Assembly: GCA_963924555.1 (NCBI GenBank)
Contig: OZ004586.1
Span: 7,088,501-7,152,500 of the forward strand
Direction of reading: 5' to 3'
Length of the DNA: 64,000 nt
DNA from: Crambe crambe
Lineage: Eukaryota > Porifera > Demospongiae > Poecilosclerida > Crambeidae
Numbering within the stretch: the first letter of the stretch is position 1; every line of letters begins with the position of its first letter. Under the pieces are notes generated by a model. The model was not told where the DNA came from. It worked only from the letters and a program-made list of their open reading frames with translations, and searched no databases. The position numbers and the translations under genes were made by a program. Positions 31,120 to 41,519 of this stretch are shown here, in pieces.

Positions 31120-33055
31120 TTCAAGTGCAGATATAGTTTGTACTAGCATAGAGGATACTGGTGACCATTGGAATAGAATGCACCTTATCTTTTTGGAGAG
31201 TAACAGTCATGGGTCCCTCTTCTAGAAAACAATGTTCCTCAACTAGGAATAGAGATATAGATCATCAAGTGTTGTACTAGCATAGAGGAAACTGGTGACC
31301 ACTGGAACAGAACACACCTTATCTTTTTGGAGAGTAACGGCAATGGGTCCTTAATCAACTCCTCTTCTAGAAAACAATGTTCCTCAACTAGGTATAGAGA
31401 TATAGGTCATCAAGTGCAGATATAATTTGTACTAGCATAGAAGATACTGGTGACCATTGGAACAGAACGCACCTTATCTTTTTGGAGAGTAACGGCCATG
31501 AATCCTTAATCAACTCCTCTTCTAGCAACTAGGAATAGAGATATAGATCAAGTGTAGATATGGTTTGTACTAGCATAGAGGATACTGGTGACCATTGGAA
31601 CAGAACACACCTTATCTTTTTGGAGAGTAACAGCCATGGGTCCTTAATCAACCATCATATCTTTTTGGAGAGTAACAGCCATGGGTCCTTAATCTTCTAG
31701 AAAAACAATGTTCCTCAACTAGGAATAGAGATATAGGTCATCAAGTGCAGATATAGTTTGTACTAGCATAGAGGATACTGGTGACCATTGGAACAGAACA
31801 CACCTTATCTTTTTGGAGAGTAACAGCCATGGGTCCTTAAACAACTCTTCTTCTAGAAAACAATATTTGTCAACTAGGAATAGAGACATAGGTCATCAAG
31901 TGAAGATATAATTTGTACTAGCATAGAAGATACTGGTGACCATTGGAACAGAACGCACCTTATCTTTTTGGAGAGTAACGGCCATGAATCCTTAATCAAC
32001 TCCTCTTCTAGCAACTAGGAATAGAGATATAGATCAAGTGTAGATATGATTTGTACTAGCATAGAGGATACTGGTGACCATTGGAACAGAACGCACCTTA
32101 TCTTTTTGGAGAGTAACAGCCGTGGGTCCTTAATCAACCCCTCTTCTAGAAAACAATGTTCCTCAACTAGGAATAGAGATATAGGTCATCAAGTGCAGAT
32201 ATAGTTTGTACTAGCATAGAGGATACTGGTGACCATTGGAAGAGAACGCACCTTATCTTTTTGGAGAGTAACAGCCATGGGTCTTTAATCAACCCCTCTT
32301 CTAGAAAACAATGTTCCTCAACTAGGAATAGAGATATAGATCAAGTGTAGATATGGTTTGTACTAGCATAGAGGATACTGGTGATCATTGGAGCAGAACG
32401 CACCTTATCTTTTTGGAGAGTAACAACCATGGGTCCTTAATCAACCCCTCTTCTAGAAAACAATGTTCCTCAACTAGGAATAGAGATATAGATCATCAAG
32501 TGCAGATATACTTTGTACTAGCATAGAGGATACTGGTGACCATTGGAACCTTATCTTTTTGGAGAGTAACAGCCATGGGTCCTTAATCTACCCTTCATCT
32601 AGAAAACAATGTTCCTCAACTAGGAATAGAGATATAGGTCATCAAGTGCAGATATGGTTTGTACTAGCATAGAAGATGTTGGTGACCATTGGAACAGAAC
32701 GCACCTTATCTTTTTGGAGAGTAACGGCCATAGGTCCTTTATCAATCCCTCTTCTAGAAAATAATGTTCCTCAACTAGGAATAGAGATATAGGTCATCAA
32801 GTGCAGATATAGTTTGTACTAGCATAGAGAATACTGGTGACCATTGGAACAGAATGCACCTTGTCTTTTTGGAGAGTAACGGCCATGGGTCCTTAATCAA
32901 CTCCTCTTCTAGGAAACAATGTTCCTCAACTAGAAATAGAGATATAGGTCATCAAGTGCAGATATAGTTTGTACTAGCATAGAGGATACTGGGGATTATT
33001 GGAACAGAATCCACCTTATCATTTAGGACAGTAATGGCCATGGGTCCTTAATATT
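31120..33055. repeat. Minisatellite array, ~150-bp units, ~13 copies
   Basis: Each unit contains 'tttgtactagcatagaggat', 'actggtgaccattggaacag', 'ccttatctttttggagagta' and 'gttcctcaactaggaataga'. Counting the first motif gives 13 units, starting near 31136, 31270, 31429, 31566, 31756, 31912, 32049, 32205, 32357, 32512, 32657, 32813 and 32968. Units 31429-31566 and 31912-32049 share the same shortened form, showing higher-order duplication inside the array. There is no open frame. Confidence 0.9.
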
Positions 33056-33506
33056 TTTTGACCATTCCTCTTCTTGAATATTATATTACTCTTTTACATT
33101 GATGGAAGCAAGTGAGATGCTCTGAGATTAATTCATACTCCTTCCTCAATGTATTAGATATATTACACTTGCCTGAATCCATGCCATTTAGCTAGATTTT
33201 CATCCGTAGCTTATTGAGTAGCTGCAAGTAGCACTGCAAGTAGCTGCTTTAATCCGAATGTATGGGGTTAAATAAATTTAAAGATGTCATTTAGGTCCTT
33301 AGAAATGGGTCCTAGCCTAAAATTCCTGGATATGCAGCATCTGATCCTCTTCTTCTCCCTTTTCCCTCGTCTAGCGGTCCTTAGCTAACATCCCAATAAC
33401 CAAAGCCTTGCTTGAGGTAAGTCTTTGATACATGCATGAAGTTTGACCTACCTCCTGTGTCCTTCCAGCCACTCACAAATCTCCTCCTCCTTGTACTACT
33501 CACCTG
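33056..33506. other. Unassigned spacer
   Basis: Sequence between the minisatellite and the LIM relic, with a short CTT/CTC-rich part at 33350-33500. I see nothing that supports a gene. Confidence 0.35.
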
Positions 33507-33576
33507 TCGTCGTCCTCTTGAAGGCACTACTTTTTTCGCTTGTCTTGGCAGACCCTGTTGCAAAGACTGTGTGTAG
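33507..33576 (+). pseudogene. LIM-domain terminal exon relic (unit D)
   Basis: In the frame of the exon at 19495 it reads P-L-E-G-T-T-F-F-A-C-L-G and R-P-C-C-K-D-C-V, then TAG. The start is altered (C-R-R for C-H-C) and there is no AG acceptor before it, so the exon can no longer be spliced. It is followed by the same 3' flank and then an NLR 3' end, as in units A and C. Confidence 0.65.
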
Positions 33577-33870
33577 GCACACAAAGTCATTAATGAAGTG
33601 TACAACTCTATAGTGGAGCAGATGAGTATTCAATGTAACCATTATAAACTCTTCTTTTTTATATGAGTAGCTATTTTTGTTGCAGACTTATAATGTATTC
33701 AATAGTCTAGTGCATGTCGTGTTCATCACGTTATAAGAAGCTTAAGTTTTGATAAGAAGATGGTCATGCATGCGCAAGATAAATTAACCACCAATCAAAT
33801 AATGGAATTTTTATTTGGTGAGTGAAGAGTTCAAAAGAGCTACATGAATTAATTTGGCATGAAAGGATGT

Positions 33871-35484
33871 TCAGTATTGGAATAGTTTAACAAAAGAGAC
33901 ACTTTTAGTGTTTTTGTAATATAGTTGATCACATCTCAGAGCATTCTGTAAAAGAGGGTGCATGTTTTGGAGTGCCTGCATCTCCAGCAGGTCAGGACAT
34001 GACTGATACAATGTTGGCTCAATGGGATCAAATACACTACGCTGGCCAGTATTTTTTAGAGGGATATGTCGCCACCCATATGAGGATAGTGGTCTGGGAG
34101 AGTCGTGTTGCTGTAGTAGTTGGTGGCGATGGGGGAAGTGCAGAGTTCTGAGATCACAGAGGGATTGGGATCTCCTTAGGTTGTGTCGCGGAACAGCAGG
34201 ATCTCTTTGCAGAGCATGGGCCATGCAGTCACGAAAGGGTGGATAACTTTTAATATCATGAGTAAAATACCTACTACTAGCAAAGTTTAAATTCTCCATG
34301 GAATGACGGAGAGAGTCATTTAGACTCATGATGTAATTGCAACAGAAGTGAGGCATTGCTAATAGTATGTTATCAATGTGATGTATTTCTACTCCTATTG
34401 ACTTGATGGAGTTCTTCTCTGCTATGCAGCTCAAGTATTGGAAAGACCTCAATACTTCCAGTGGGTGAATTTTACGTAAGGGGATTGATGGCATCGATCC
34501 CAGGGTAACATGCTCAATGCTCCCAGCATTAGTACATACTCTATATCCAAAGTTAGTCCCTAATGTTGAAATAGTGGAGGAAGATAGTGCTGCCTGAAGT
34601 ATTGGATAAAGCTCATAAGAGGTGAACAGTTTTGACCTTTTATATGGTAGTGGATCATCCAGACGTGTTGGCCCTGCAACTTCACTAAGTAAAACACGAA
34701 GTACTAATTCTGTAAGAGTAGAACTAGTGGATATGATTTTGCATAATTCCTGCATACCTTTCTGAGTACACAAGATTGAATTCTTCCAAGTTTGTAATAT
34801 GTTGAATGGATTGGAAAAGTAAATAGTCATCTTCACATGATTCAGAGAATTCTAAGGTAATACTTGTCAATCCTGGTAAACTTTTTGAAATCCAATCACA
34901 AAGAACTGGTATGGAGAAGAAATTCTATTTAGAGTGAGAGAGTTGATATGAAATCTGGGAAAGTACTTTGTGAGTGATGTAAGTTTGGATGATACATGCA
35001 CACTTAATAGTCCCTAATGTTCCACCATTTGTTTTCTTTGTGTGCTCAGACAAACTATGCACCAACATCTCTAGAGATGTATGTATGTACACTAACTGGC
35101 ACTGAATAGGAACATGGACTAGACAATATCCAAAAACATACACATCCAAGGGGGTGGACAAGTATATATCAGCATTTTGATATCTAGTGAATGTTTAGAG
35201 ATGTCTTGAATTTCATATAAACAATGCACTAGGTAAGAAGAACCAAGGTTTTTCAGGATTCCTTGAAAGAATTTTTCATTGTAGCCCACAATACCGCACA
35301 AGAACTGACCAAAGACTCCGAGGCATGGTATCAAGAAAGATTGGGATACTATTTTAGAAGAAGCTTCATCTACTAAATCGTGATATGAAACATACAACAC
35401 AGCAAGAAACTCTTGGATGCTGAGATGGAGGAAGGAGTAGGAGGTTGCTGCACCCTCACACACATACATCTCTTTGACTGCATT
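33871..35484 (-). pseudogene. NLR-D: 5'-truncated, frameshifted NLR C-terminal half
   Basis: Three overlapping frames (33871-34836, 34925-35161, 35119-35469) match consecutive parts of NLR-A and NLR-C: SYSFLHLSIQEFLAVLYVS, then L-D-V-Y-V-F-G-Y-C-L, LRR-like segments and the tail FRDCMAHALQRDPAVPRHN. Deletions near 34800-35160 and 34900 shift the frame, and the original stop region is changed so the frame runs on past the usual end. Homology stops sharply at about 35484 (gactgcattc|ctgtg), so the tether, NACHT and N-terminal exons are gone. It cannot act as a receptor but could serve as a donor for gene conversion. Confidence 0.85.
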
Positions 35485-36430
35485 CCTGTGTATGCAGCTG
35501 CCACAACCACTGCAATATCTTAGCCCAATAAGTCAAAGTACAAATGACTTTCACCAACTGCTTCGCTCGCTCGCCGATTGAATATATTACACGAACATAC
35601 CCTAGTGTCAAGCAACCTGCAATCCGCTTGCGCATGAAATAGCTACTCAGCTAATAACTTTCATGCAATGATTTTCATTGAACTTGAAGTATAAACGAGT
35701 ATTATGAAACCCAGAGAACCAGAAAAAAAGTGAAGGAGGGCCCCTGACGAGCAAAGAAGAGCGAGACTTAATGAAAGAAATAAAGGGGACAGAGAACAGA
35801 GTCAGAGGAACAGAGAAAAGCAAGACTAGCCAAAAGAAATGCGAGAGATAGAGCCAGGAGGAGGGCATGTACAGAGTCAGCAGAAATAAAACTGCAAGAG
35901 CAGAGCAGATGAGAGCCAGGAGGAAAGCAGAGTCAGCAGAACACAGAGCTGCCAGATTACAGCAAATGAGGGCTCAAATAATGAGAAACTAGCCTCTGAG
36001 TCTGCTGAGCAGAGAGCTGCTAGACTCACAGATTTCCTATGTAGTGCAACAGCAGGTGAGCATCTGTTCACAACACTGTGTGTAGTTACCACTATTTTAA
36101 ACCATGCATGCATACATGATCTGACGACGACACTTTTGTTATTATGCAGGGAGAAGAATGATTCACAGCCTCATGTTCCACTCCTTTCTCATTCGGGATG
36201 TATTATACAGTTATTATTATGTATTATTGTTGAGGCTATATAATCATAAGTGAGGGAGGAGTACATTGAAATGACCACTGGCTGCTTACTCACCCAACTA
36301 ATGCTATACGAGCATCTCAGGTAGTGTGATGAACTCTGGACCTTGTATGTTTAACACCTCTGTATGTTTGTAGCCTATGATTGTCGTTTCTGTGTGTTAA
36401 GATTAATAAAAATTTGTATCATTCCCGTGT
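35485..36430 (+). other. Purine-rich segment with ESAE-RAARL-like coding relics
   Basis: From about 35690 to 36060 the plus strand is rich in 'agagtcagcaga'-type words. In changing frames it reads R-A-R-R-K-A-E-S-A-E-H-R-A-A-R-L and E-S-A-E-Q-R-A-A-R-L-T-D-F, before a GTGAGC donor-like site at about 36056. Arg/Glu/Ala repeats of this kind occur at the N-termini of some transposon proteins, so this may be a decayed transposon fragment. It fills the gap between the NLR-D break and the MULE-like element. Confidence 0.4.
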
Positions 36431-36500
36431 GCGGGCAGGGAGAAAAAGCGGAATGACGGAAATGGCGGAATGGCGGAAATGGATGTAAAGCCTTAAGGGA

Positions 36501-38877
36501 CTAACTGACTGGTATACTGGTATTTATAAAGGGTTAGGGATAATCTTTGTAGTTACTAATAGCCAGACTACATTAATGTATGTATGTACTAATCAATCTG
36601 CATCTGAGCATGCCCAGAAGAGAACACAGAAGCACATGTTTGGCACAGCTCAGTTCAGATGTCTCAGAAGAATCTTTTAGGTATGTCTAGCATTTATGGG
36701 TACAGTGTATTTCCATAGCTAAGGTGTGTAGCTATGTTACTATATTTCTTTCCTTTGATTTATCAGCCCCATTCTGTTTGAAAGCCACAAGGACCATTCT
36801 GAAGATTTTAATACTAGTGCCAGCATTTTGGAAGATGATATAATTGAGCTCCCATAAAAAAAGTTAACTCTGTCAATAACGGAAGAAAGTATGTAACAGT
36901 TAGTTTCCGTCACTTCTAGCTCCTTAATTAGTTACTATTTTCCATTTTTAAAGTTCTACCAGAAGAGTCCTCTTCAAGCAAGAAAAAGGCACAGTGGAGT
37001 TATGGAATGGAAATACTAAACTTCCCGTGTACAGTAAACTCAATGAGCATATCAGTATGGAGAATGCTGTCAAAATAATATTAGATGAAGAATTTGATGT
37101 GTTAATGTTGTGTCAGATGCAACCAACATGTGTCGATAAGAATTGTGTATTTGTTATTGACCTCGAAAAGTTACGAGATCCAAAAGACATCTCTTGTGAT
37201 GACATGGGATCCTGGCGTGCTAATGGTACTCATCCAAGTTATATCTTAGTAGACTGAAAAGGATTCATCACGGATTCATCACTACGATATCTCGAAAGAA
37301 AGCTGAAAAGGGAAAATTTTCAGGAAGATAATACAAGCTAATAAAGCGGTATTACTATCACAAAACAGCTATAGATTTGCTGAAAACTATCTTTCTGATG
37401 CAAGGTTAGTAGTTGTATTAAGAAAACATACACCTTAGGGCACTTTTACTCAATTACGGTACAGCTACAGCAAATATTTCAAGTGGGAAAAATTCACGAA
37501 TTTCGCTTGCATCCAGCAATCGAAATCTTCACACACAAAATAATGGAACATGTGGCTAGTATGCAGCTGCCCAGCACTATCAACTCTACCAGATTCTTCT
37601 GTCAGACACTGTGCCATCTTCGTCAATAAAAGCTGAAGTGAGCCCAGCTAGCTAAGCTCTCTCAGGTGAAAACTAGAGCTAGAGACAGCCATCATTGTTT
37701 GACAGAAACATGGTGGTCATGGGCTAATAGCTAAACTCGTGGATATCAATATCACAGATGAAAAATCCACTATGTGAAATCTGTATGGAATTTTTTCCCG
37801 CTTGATGCCGTATAGGTAGTACCTACCAATTATCTGATACATGCACACTGCTTAGAGGCAGTAAACCATTATGTGAGCAGATGTCTGTCTGTGTGGTGTA
37901 TGTGAACATGTTTATACATGTCATGTGTGTGCATGCATGTTGTATGCAGTATGTGTGTGTATAGTGGGTGATATTATGTATGTACATGTTAGACATACAT
38001 GTATGTACAGTGTGCATATGATTACATAATTTTGCTATTAAAGCATTAGTGATGGACCAGTTCAAAGTTAATGGAACTTCAGTATAGGCTATAAGTTCAT
38101 ATGATGCTCTATGCATGAACTGCATGCTTTGCCTACTTTGTATGGTTCCTGATATATCAGTACCATAATGGACCAACATTAATTAAGCTCAAGGTTATCA
38201 ATTACACCTTTTTTTATAAAAAAATAATGAGAGTTTGCTGTATGAAATTCCAGTATTAGTAGCTTTTAGAGAAGATCAATCTGGGAAGAACAGAGTGAGG
38301 TAAGGGTTTCATCAGTATTTCTGCAAGGATTTTTGAACATAATGCTGGATATGAAATTCACTTTGTATCATGTTACATGTGAGGCCATTTCCATAATTAT
38401 GGTACTTGATCACTCAAGATAAAGTAGTTAATTCATTTAGCCTCTTCAAGAATGTGTTCTACAAATCTACAAAGGTAGGAACATGGCTATTATTGAAGAG
38501 AAGGCTGATGAAACGGCAGCTTTTGTACATGTAACTCTGAGTCAATCTGACAATGCAGAAAAGCAAATTTCCCTCAAGAGTATATAGCCAGAAATGGTTC
38601 TACACCAAGCACTGATGGAACCTTCTCAGCTCAACCTCCATGGCTGCTGCAATACTGGAACTTCATACAGATAATGCAACATAGCTCCTGCGTGAATAAT
38701 AATAGTACAACATTAACATAATTATGCAGATTATGAAGACCATTTATTGAGCAGAGCCATAGTGCAGTACCATTTTATTGGTGAAGAACATGCTGTACTA
38801 TTAACCCACCCCCATGGTAACTCGAAGAAATCCTACCCACACGTCCGTACAATGCCAAGTACTCTCAAAAGCTTGCT
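36501..38877 (+). other. 5' part of the MULE-like element
   Basis: It contains an 87-codon frame (36994-37257: M-E-L-W-N-G-N-T-K-L ... G-T-H-P-S-Y-I-L-V-D) that may be the N-terminal part of the transposon protein, and otherwise AT-rich sequence with no frame. At 37870-38020 a 'tgtgtgcatg'-rich stretch has no coding meaning. Confidence 0.35.
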
Positions 38878-40438
38878 TTGAAGCTAACGCCAAAACATGC
38901 AGCGCATATAGTGTTGTCTCAAGCTGGAGGTGCTTCTTCTGCTGGGTCCTTACCTAGAAATGATAGGCAGGTAAAGGATATGCGACGAAAAAAGAGAGTT
39001 GGATTAAAGGACCCCCTGGTTTCTGTAATGATGATGTGTAAAGAAAGTATGAAGGATTTTATTAGAGCTGTAACCAGAGCTCCTGATTCTTAGCTTTGAT
39101 CGTATACTCTTGACAATGTTATTCGCTTCTGTTGCAATCCTAAACTACCTAGTGTTCTCACTTTTGACCCAACCTTCAATCTCGGCCCATTTGATGTCAC
39201 GGTAACCACCTATAAGCATCCATTGCTTGTGTTTCGAAATCCACAAGAACATACATCAGAGCACCCTAACCTTATTGGACCAGTTCTTATCCATCAGAGG
39301 AAGCAGTTCAGTAATTATCATTATTTTACTTCTGCCATGGTTGGATTCCACCAGAATCTTACTGCTTTTGGAACTGATGGAGAGGTAGCTCTGTACAGGC
39401 CTGTCATTCACAATTCCCTACTGCCATCCACTTGAGGTGCTGGCTTCACTTTAAAGAAATAAGCTTAAACTAGATTTATGACTTCCAAGGAATGTTGCAC
39501 AAGAGTTTATAGCAGATGTTCTGGGTAGTGCATCAAGTCTTGAAACAGGGTTAGTGGACGCCGATAATGAAGATGTCTACACTGCCCAATTAATAAGCTC
39601 AAAGGAAGTATGGAACGAAAGAGAGCATGGTTCCAGAAAAACTCTTCTGAAATCATTAAAAAGACAATGCTACGAAGTGTTCGACAATCTGCTGGCTTAG
39701 GGCTACCACCCTCTCCTTATTATACCAATGCTGTAGAATCCATTAACAGCTTGCTGAAACTAAGGACCAACAACAAAAAGCAGGATTTGGCAACTTTTAT
39801 TACTCAGCTCAGAGAAATTGTATCTCACGGTTCACAGAAGTTGACCGTGCCTTAGCAGGATTGGGTGAGTATAAGGTGGCTGCTGAATATCAAAACTTCC
39901 AATATAATGCATGCAGCTCGCTGGTGTGCAATGTCCGAACAACAAAGAAAAAGAGTTCAGATACAGTTTACTTCAGTGAAAACTGTGGCCCTGGGTACGA
40001 TGTCCAGTCTGCAAGAAAGCAGCTCATCACTATAGGAAGGCTTCAATATAGAAGAAGAGGAACAATCTTCTTCAAATCCACTAATTTGTCTGCTTATGTC
40101 GCAGATATGATTTGGAAGAATGCTAATGATCTCCTTCAAGCTCACAACAGCATTGTTCCTGCTCCAGGGAAGGTTTTGTGTCTATGCAAAAAGGACACCT
40201 ATGAATGTGAATCTACTACCAATCAGGTAAAGTGTGTGCACACATGCATTATCGCTGTAGCCAAGACGAATGGAGATCTGGATAAATTTATTGCCTGGCA
40301 TGAACAATACCAACATGAAGTCAATGTAACTCATTTGGCTGAGAGTGGCTTATCAAAGAGTTCTATTGGTTTAAAAAAACCACTACAAGGAAGGGAGTGT
40401 CAAAGAAAAAAAGTGCAAAAATTGGCAAAATGATAGCT
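38878..40438 (+). pseudogene. MULE-like DDE transposase remnants
   Basis: Broken frames give consecutive pieces of a transposase. After K-L-P-S-V-L-T-F the motif D-P-T-F-N-L-G carries the first Asp (codon near 39166). The next piece, HPNLIGPVLIHQRKQFSNYH to F-G-T-D-G-E-V-A-L, carries the second Asp (near 39376). Y-T-N-A-V-E-S-I-N-S-L-L-K carries a MULE-type Glu (near 39736). Then C-L-C ... K-C-V-H near 40185-40245 is a SWIM-like C-x-C/C-x-H zinc motif. At least three frame breaks and in-frame stops (39093, 39435, 39855) show it is inactive. The family assignment rests on motif order. Confidence 0.65.
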
Positions 40439-41007
40439 AAGGCTAATGAATCTTCCTGGAAGCAAAGAGCAGCATTGAGAACAATCAGCCCTACTGTTGT
40501 GCCACAGCAAATGTCTTCTTCAGCACCAACAAGTGAAAGCATGCAGTATACAGTTCTCCAAGTGCACCATTCTAAGTTCAACCAGTCACCTCTAATCTGC
40601 AACACATTTATGCTCCACCACAAACCATGCAATCAAGTTTTCCCACTGCTCCATCGCCAGCAACTCAAGGTTATATGACACAGCAAGAAATGGATCCATT
40701 TTGGGTGACCTTCATTCAAGGTAACATCAGTGTTTGCTTTGGTTGCAAACAACGGTACATGAAACCTGTCATTCCTCCTCATGATCTGTGCATCATGCAT
40801 CGTGAATGGAGGACATTCACACTTGCAGGAAGCCCAATTCCCCAGTCTCAGTTTGGTAATGCATATTACCATCTACATGTGATGTGCATTCGTTCAGTAT
40901 GGCCACAGTTTGACCCACAGAGGCATCTAATAATCCCTCATGAAATAATTTCTGCTCTGCTTGAAAGTCATAAAGTCATTTTACGTACTCTTGGAGTCAA
41001 TATCTAA
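40397..41007 (+). pseudogene. C-terminal domain of the transposon protein
   Basis: Two overlapping frames. The second (40627-41007) contains P-F-W-V-T-F-I-Q-G-N-I-S-V-C, then F-G-C-K-Q-R-Y and P-H-D-L-C-I-M-H-R-E-W-R, and ends with L-R-T-L-G-V-N-I before TAA. I recognise this C-x2-C zinc-knuckle-like tail from invertebrate transposon proteins of this type. A frameshift separates it from the upstream SWIM region. Confidence 0.5.
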
Positions 41008-41190
41008 TTATTATCAACAAGACTATGAATGATTTGCCTACATGTTATTATTGACTTTATTATTATAACATATACTAGTTATCATAATAGTCCCTGCACC
41101 CTTTCTTAAAGCTTTACATTTGTCTCCCTGCCCCAGTCTTAAGGCTTTACATCCATTTCTGCCATGTTCGCCATTCCGCTTTCCCCCATG

Positions 41191-41519
41191 TGCTTGTGAA
41201 TCTTGGTTTGTGTTAATTTGTTACTCTTTGATGTGTTCTAGAACTAGGCTTTTTTGGTAGTGACTTTGTTTAAAAGGAGCAGATATAGATGAGTAGAGAG
41301 CTCCTGTGTTTTTCATTTTGTGTGTGTCATCCTGAAACTATTAATATTTTACTGATACTCGACTTCTGCATCACGTCCTGACAGACGACATTATCACAAT
41401 AATTTTTAAATGATTATTTGTTTGGTGAGTGAAGAGCACAAAGGAGCTATTAACATGAAAGGATGTTAAGTATTATAATAGTTCAGTGTAGGAACATTTT
41501 TGTATTAATTAGCAAAAGA
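41191..41519. other. 3' flank of NLR-E
   Basis: From about 41400 it resembles the NLR-A/C 3' flanks ('tttggtgagtgaagag', 'catgaaaggatgtt'). There is no LIM terminal exon here, unlike units A, C and D; the MULE-like insertion occupies that side. Confidence 0.5.

Larger units (their letters stand above)
36431..41190 (+). mobile_element. MULE-like DNA transposon, decayed, with inverted-repeat ends
   Basis: The left end (36431-36500, 'gcggaatgacggaaatggcg' to 'ggatgtaaagccttaagg') is an imperfect inverted repeat of the right end (41138-41187, 'cttaaggctttacatccatt' to 'gccattccgctttccccc'). A second partial copy ('ctttacatttgtctccctgc') lies just inside the right end. Inside are fragments of a DDE transposase with a SWIM-type zinc motif. 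A target-site duplication could not be identified. The element lies between NLR-D and NLR-E. Confidence 0.65.

Noticed and set aside
31120-33055. Repeat array considered as a CRISPR
   Set aside because: Contiguous 150-bp units without unique spacers, in a eukaryotic context.
36431-41190. Assignment of the transposon to hAT or PiggyBac
   Set aside because: The order D-x-T-F, G-T-D-G-E, N-x-x-E-S-x-N and a SWIM-like motif fits MULE-type transposases better; no hAT dimerisation motif was seen.
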